Translations under genes and position numbers: made by a program
Assembly (NCBI GenBank): GCA_900551775.1
Contig: URXI01000243.1
Location: 1 to 6,606, forward strand
Direction: 5' to 3'
DNA length: 6,606 nucleotides
DNA from: an uncultured Eubacterium sp.
GTDB taxonomy: Bacteria; Bacillota; Clostridia; Peptostreptococcales; Anaerovoracaceae
Shown here: positions 5,840 to 6,606 of the stretch, piece by piece
How the letters are laid out: each line of letters begins with the position of its first letter
Position numbering within the stretch: the stretch's first letter is position 1
The notes under the pieces: generated by a model
Seen by the model: only the letters and a program-made list of their open reading frames with translations
The model's database searches: none
What the model was told of the DNA's origin: nothing

Positions 5840-5868
5840 TATTAAATTTAACGTTAATGGTTTATAAT
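5840..5868 (+). promoter_or_regulatory. Candidate promoter of the HAD phosphatase gene
   Basis: A perfect -10 hexamer TATAAT lies at 5863-5868, 22 nt before the ATG at 5891. The -35 at 17-nt spacing (TATTAA, 5840-5845) is weak. Transcription would start near 5875, leaving a very short leader that is mostly the ribosome binding site. A perfect 10-bp palindrome, TTAACGTTAA (5848-5857), sits in the -35/-10 spacer and would be well placed as an operator. Confidence 0.5.
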
Positions 5869-5890
5869 AGGAGTAATGATAGGAGGTACT

Positions 5891-6606
5891 ATGGAAGAAT
5901 TAAGAGCAAAAAAAGGATTTATCTGCGACATGGACGGCGTCATCTATTGGGGAGGGAGGCTGCTTCCGGGGGTCAAAGAATTTGTAGACTGGCTGTATCG
6001 GGAAAACAAGGAGTTTTTGTTTTTGACCAACAACAGCGGGCAGACGCCTTTGGAGCTGCGCCTGAAGCTGAAAAACATGGGACTGGATGTGGATGAGAGC
6101 CACTTCTATACCAGCGCCCTGGCTACGGCAAAGTTTGTCAGCGAGCAGACCCACCACTGCAGCGCTTACGTCATCGGAGAACCGGGCCTGGTAGGTGCAC
6201 TCTATCAGTGCGGCGTCGCCATCACCGACAAAGACCCCGACTATGTCATCGTCGGGGAAAGTCCCAATTACAACTACGAGGCCATGTGCAAGGCCGTCAC
6301 CCTGGTGCGCGGCGGTGCAAAGCTGATCGGCACCAATTCCGATCTGACGGGGCCTTCCAGCAGGGGCATCATTCCTGCCTGCAGAGCGCTGATCTCCCCC
6401 ATCGAAATGGCAACGGGAAAACAGGCCTATTTCATCGGCAAGCCCAATCCTCTAATGATGAGGACCGGACTCCGCCTGTTAGGCGTCCATTCAGAAGAGG
6501 CTGCCATGATCGGCGACCGCATGGATACGGATATCATCGGCGGCGTAGAGAGCGGTCTGGATCCCATCCTCGTGCTATCCGGCGTGACCGGCCGGGAGGA
6601 AATTGA
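5891..6606 (+). CDS. NagD-like HAD-IIA family phosphatase (3' end outside window)
   Basis: The frame is open from ATG 5891 to the window edge, giving 238 full codons. AGGAGG at 5881-5886 lies 4 nt before the ATG. All four HAD motifs are present. Motif I is DMDGVIY, with nucleophile Asp13 and acid/base Asp15. Motif II is FLTNNS, with Thr46. Motif III is the lysine of GKPNP (Lys184). Motif IV is GDRMDTDI, with Asp209 and Asp214, which bind Mg2+. The middle part (about 80-180), with VIGEPGLVGAL and GTNSDLTGPS, is the C2-type cap of the NagD/AraL/p-nitrophenylphosphatase group. Members dephosphorylate small sugar phosphates or nucleoside monophosphates in the cytosol; the exact substrate cannot be read from sequence. 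Typical length is 260-275, so about 25-35 residues are missing. Other long frames here are Arg/His-rich shadows. The gene is divergent from nhaC and no downstream neighbour is visible. Confidence 0.92.
   Translation, partial: MEELRAKKGFICDMDGVIYWGGRLLPGVKEFVDWLYRENKEFLFLTNNSGQTPLELRLKLKNMGLDVDESHFYTSALATAKFVSEQTHHCSAYVIGEPGLVGALYQCGVAITDKDPDYVIVGESPNYNYEAMCKAVTLVRGGAKLIGTNSDLTGPSSRGIIPACRALISPIEMATGKQAYFIGKPNPLMMRTGLRLLGVHSEEAAMIGDRMDTDIIGGVESGLDPILVLSGVTGREEI

Noticed and set aside
5908..5914. Run of seven A early in the HAD gene as a possible frameshift or phase-variation site
   Set aside because: The frame is intact through it, no overlapping product or downstream stimulatory structure is seen, and seven-A runs are common in Lys codons.
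6208..6606. 132-codon + strand frame rich in Arg and His, and the frame at 5857-6096
   Set aside because: Both overlap the HAD phosphatase frame, which has all four catalytic motifs; the alternative translations are low-complexity shadows.

Overview
The window looks like chromosomal DNA of an anaerobic, Gram-positive, Clostridia-type bacterium. This is inferred from strong AGGAGG-type ribosome binding sites before most genes, a fibronectin-type-III (FN3) surface protein of the kind common in gut Firmicutes, a four-subunit ferredoxin-dependent 2-oxoacid oxidoreductase, and an NhaC-type antiporter. No species-level call can be supported, and no rRNA, tRNA, insertion sequence, phage gene or CRISPR array was seen.

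Layout. (1) Positions 1-598 (+) hold the 3' end of a gene for a repetitive FN3-domain protein. It closes with a strong intrinsic terminator at 610-654. (2) A leader region (655-838) has candidate promoters, an 11-bp inverted repeat directly after an extended -10 element, and a tiny possible leader ORF. It precedes a compact (+) operon at 839-3587, korD-korA-korB-korC, whose genes are separated by 1 nt or overlap by 1 nt. Together they encode the delta (2[4Fe-4S] ferredoxin), alpha (pyrimidine-binding), beta (thiamine diphosphate) and gamma subunits of a 2-oxoacid:ferredoxin oxidoreductase, most probably 2-oxoglutarate synthase. A hairpin at 3594-3622 lies in the 47-nt gap to the convergent gene. 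(3) A (-) strand pair, 5668 to 3635, encodes an NhaC-family Na+/H+ antiporter followed 6 nt later by a small membrane protein of unknown function with two N-terminal transmembrane helices, a PH-like segment and a basic charged tail. (4) A 222-nt AT-rich divergent intergenic region holds several small repeat and dyad motifs. (5) From 5891 (+) to the window edge runs a NagD-like HAD-IIA sugar/nucleotide phosphatase gene that lacks only its 3' end.

How it fits together. The oxidoreductase links CoA-dependent oxidative decarboxylation of a 2-oxoacid to ferredoxin reduction, or runs reductively, and so supplies low-potential electrons or the acyl-CoA/2-oxoacid pool of a fermenting anaerobe. The antiporter pair works in sodium/pH homeostasis or organic-acid-coupled exchange. 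The HAD phosphatase is a housekeeping metabolite phosphatase. These are largely ordinary metabolic genes. The least explained parts are the structured leader of the kor operon, the unknown membrane protein coupled to nhaC, and the motif cluster in the nhaC/HAD intergenic region.
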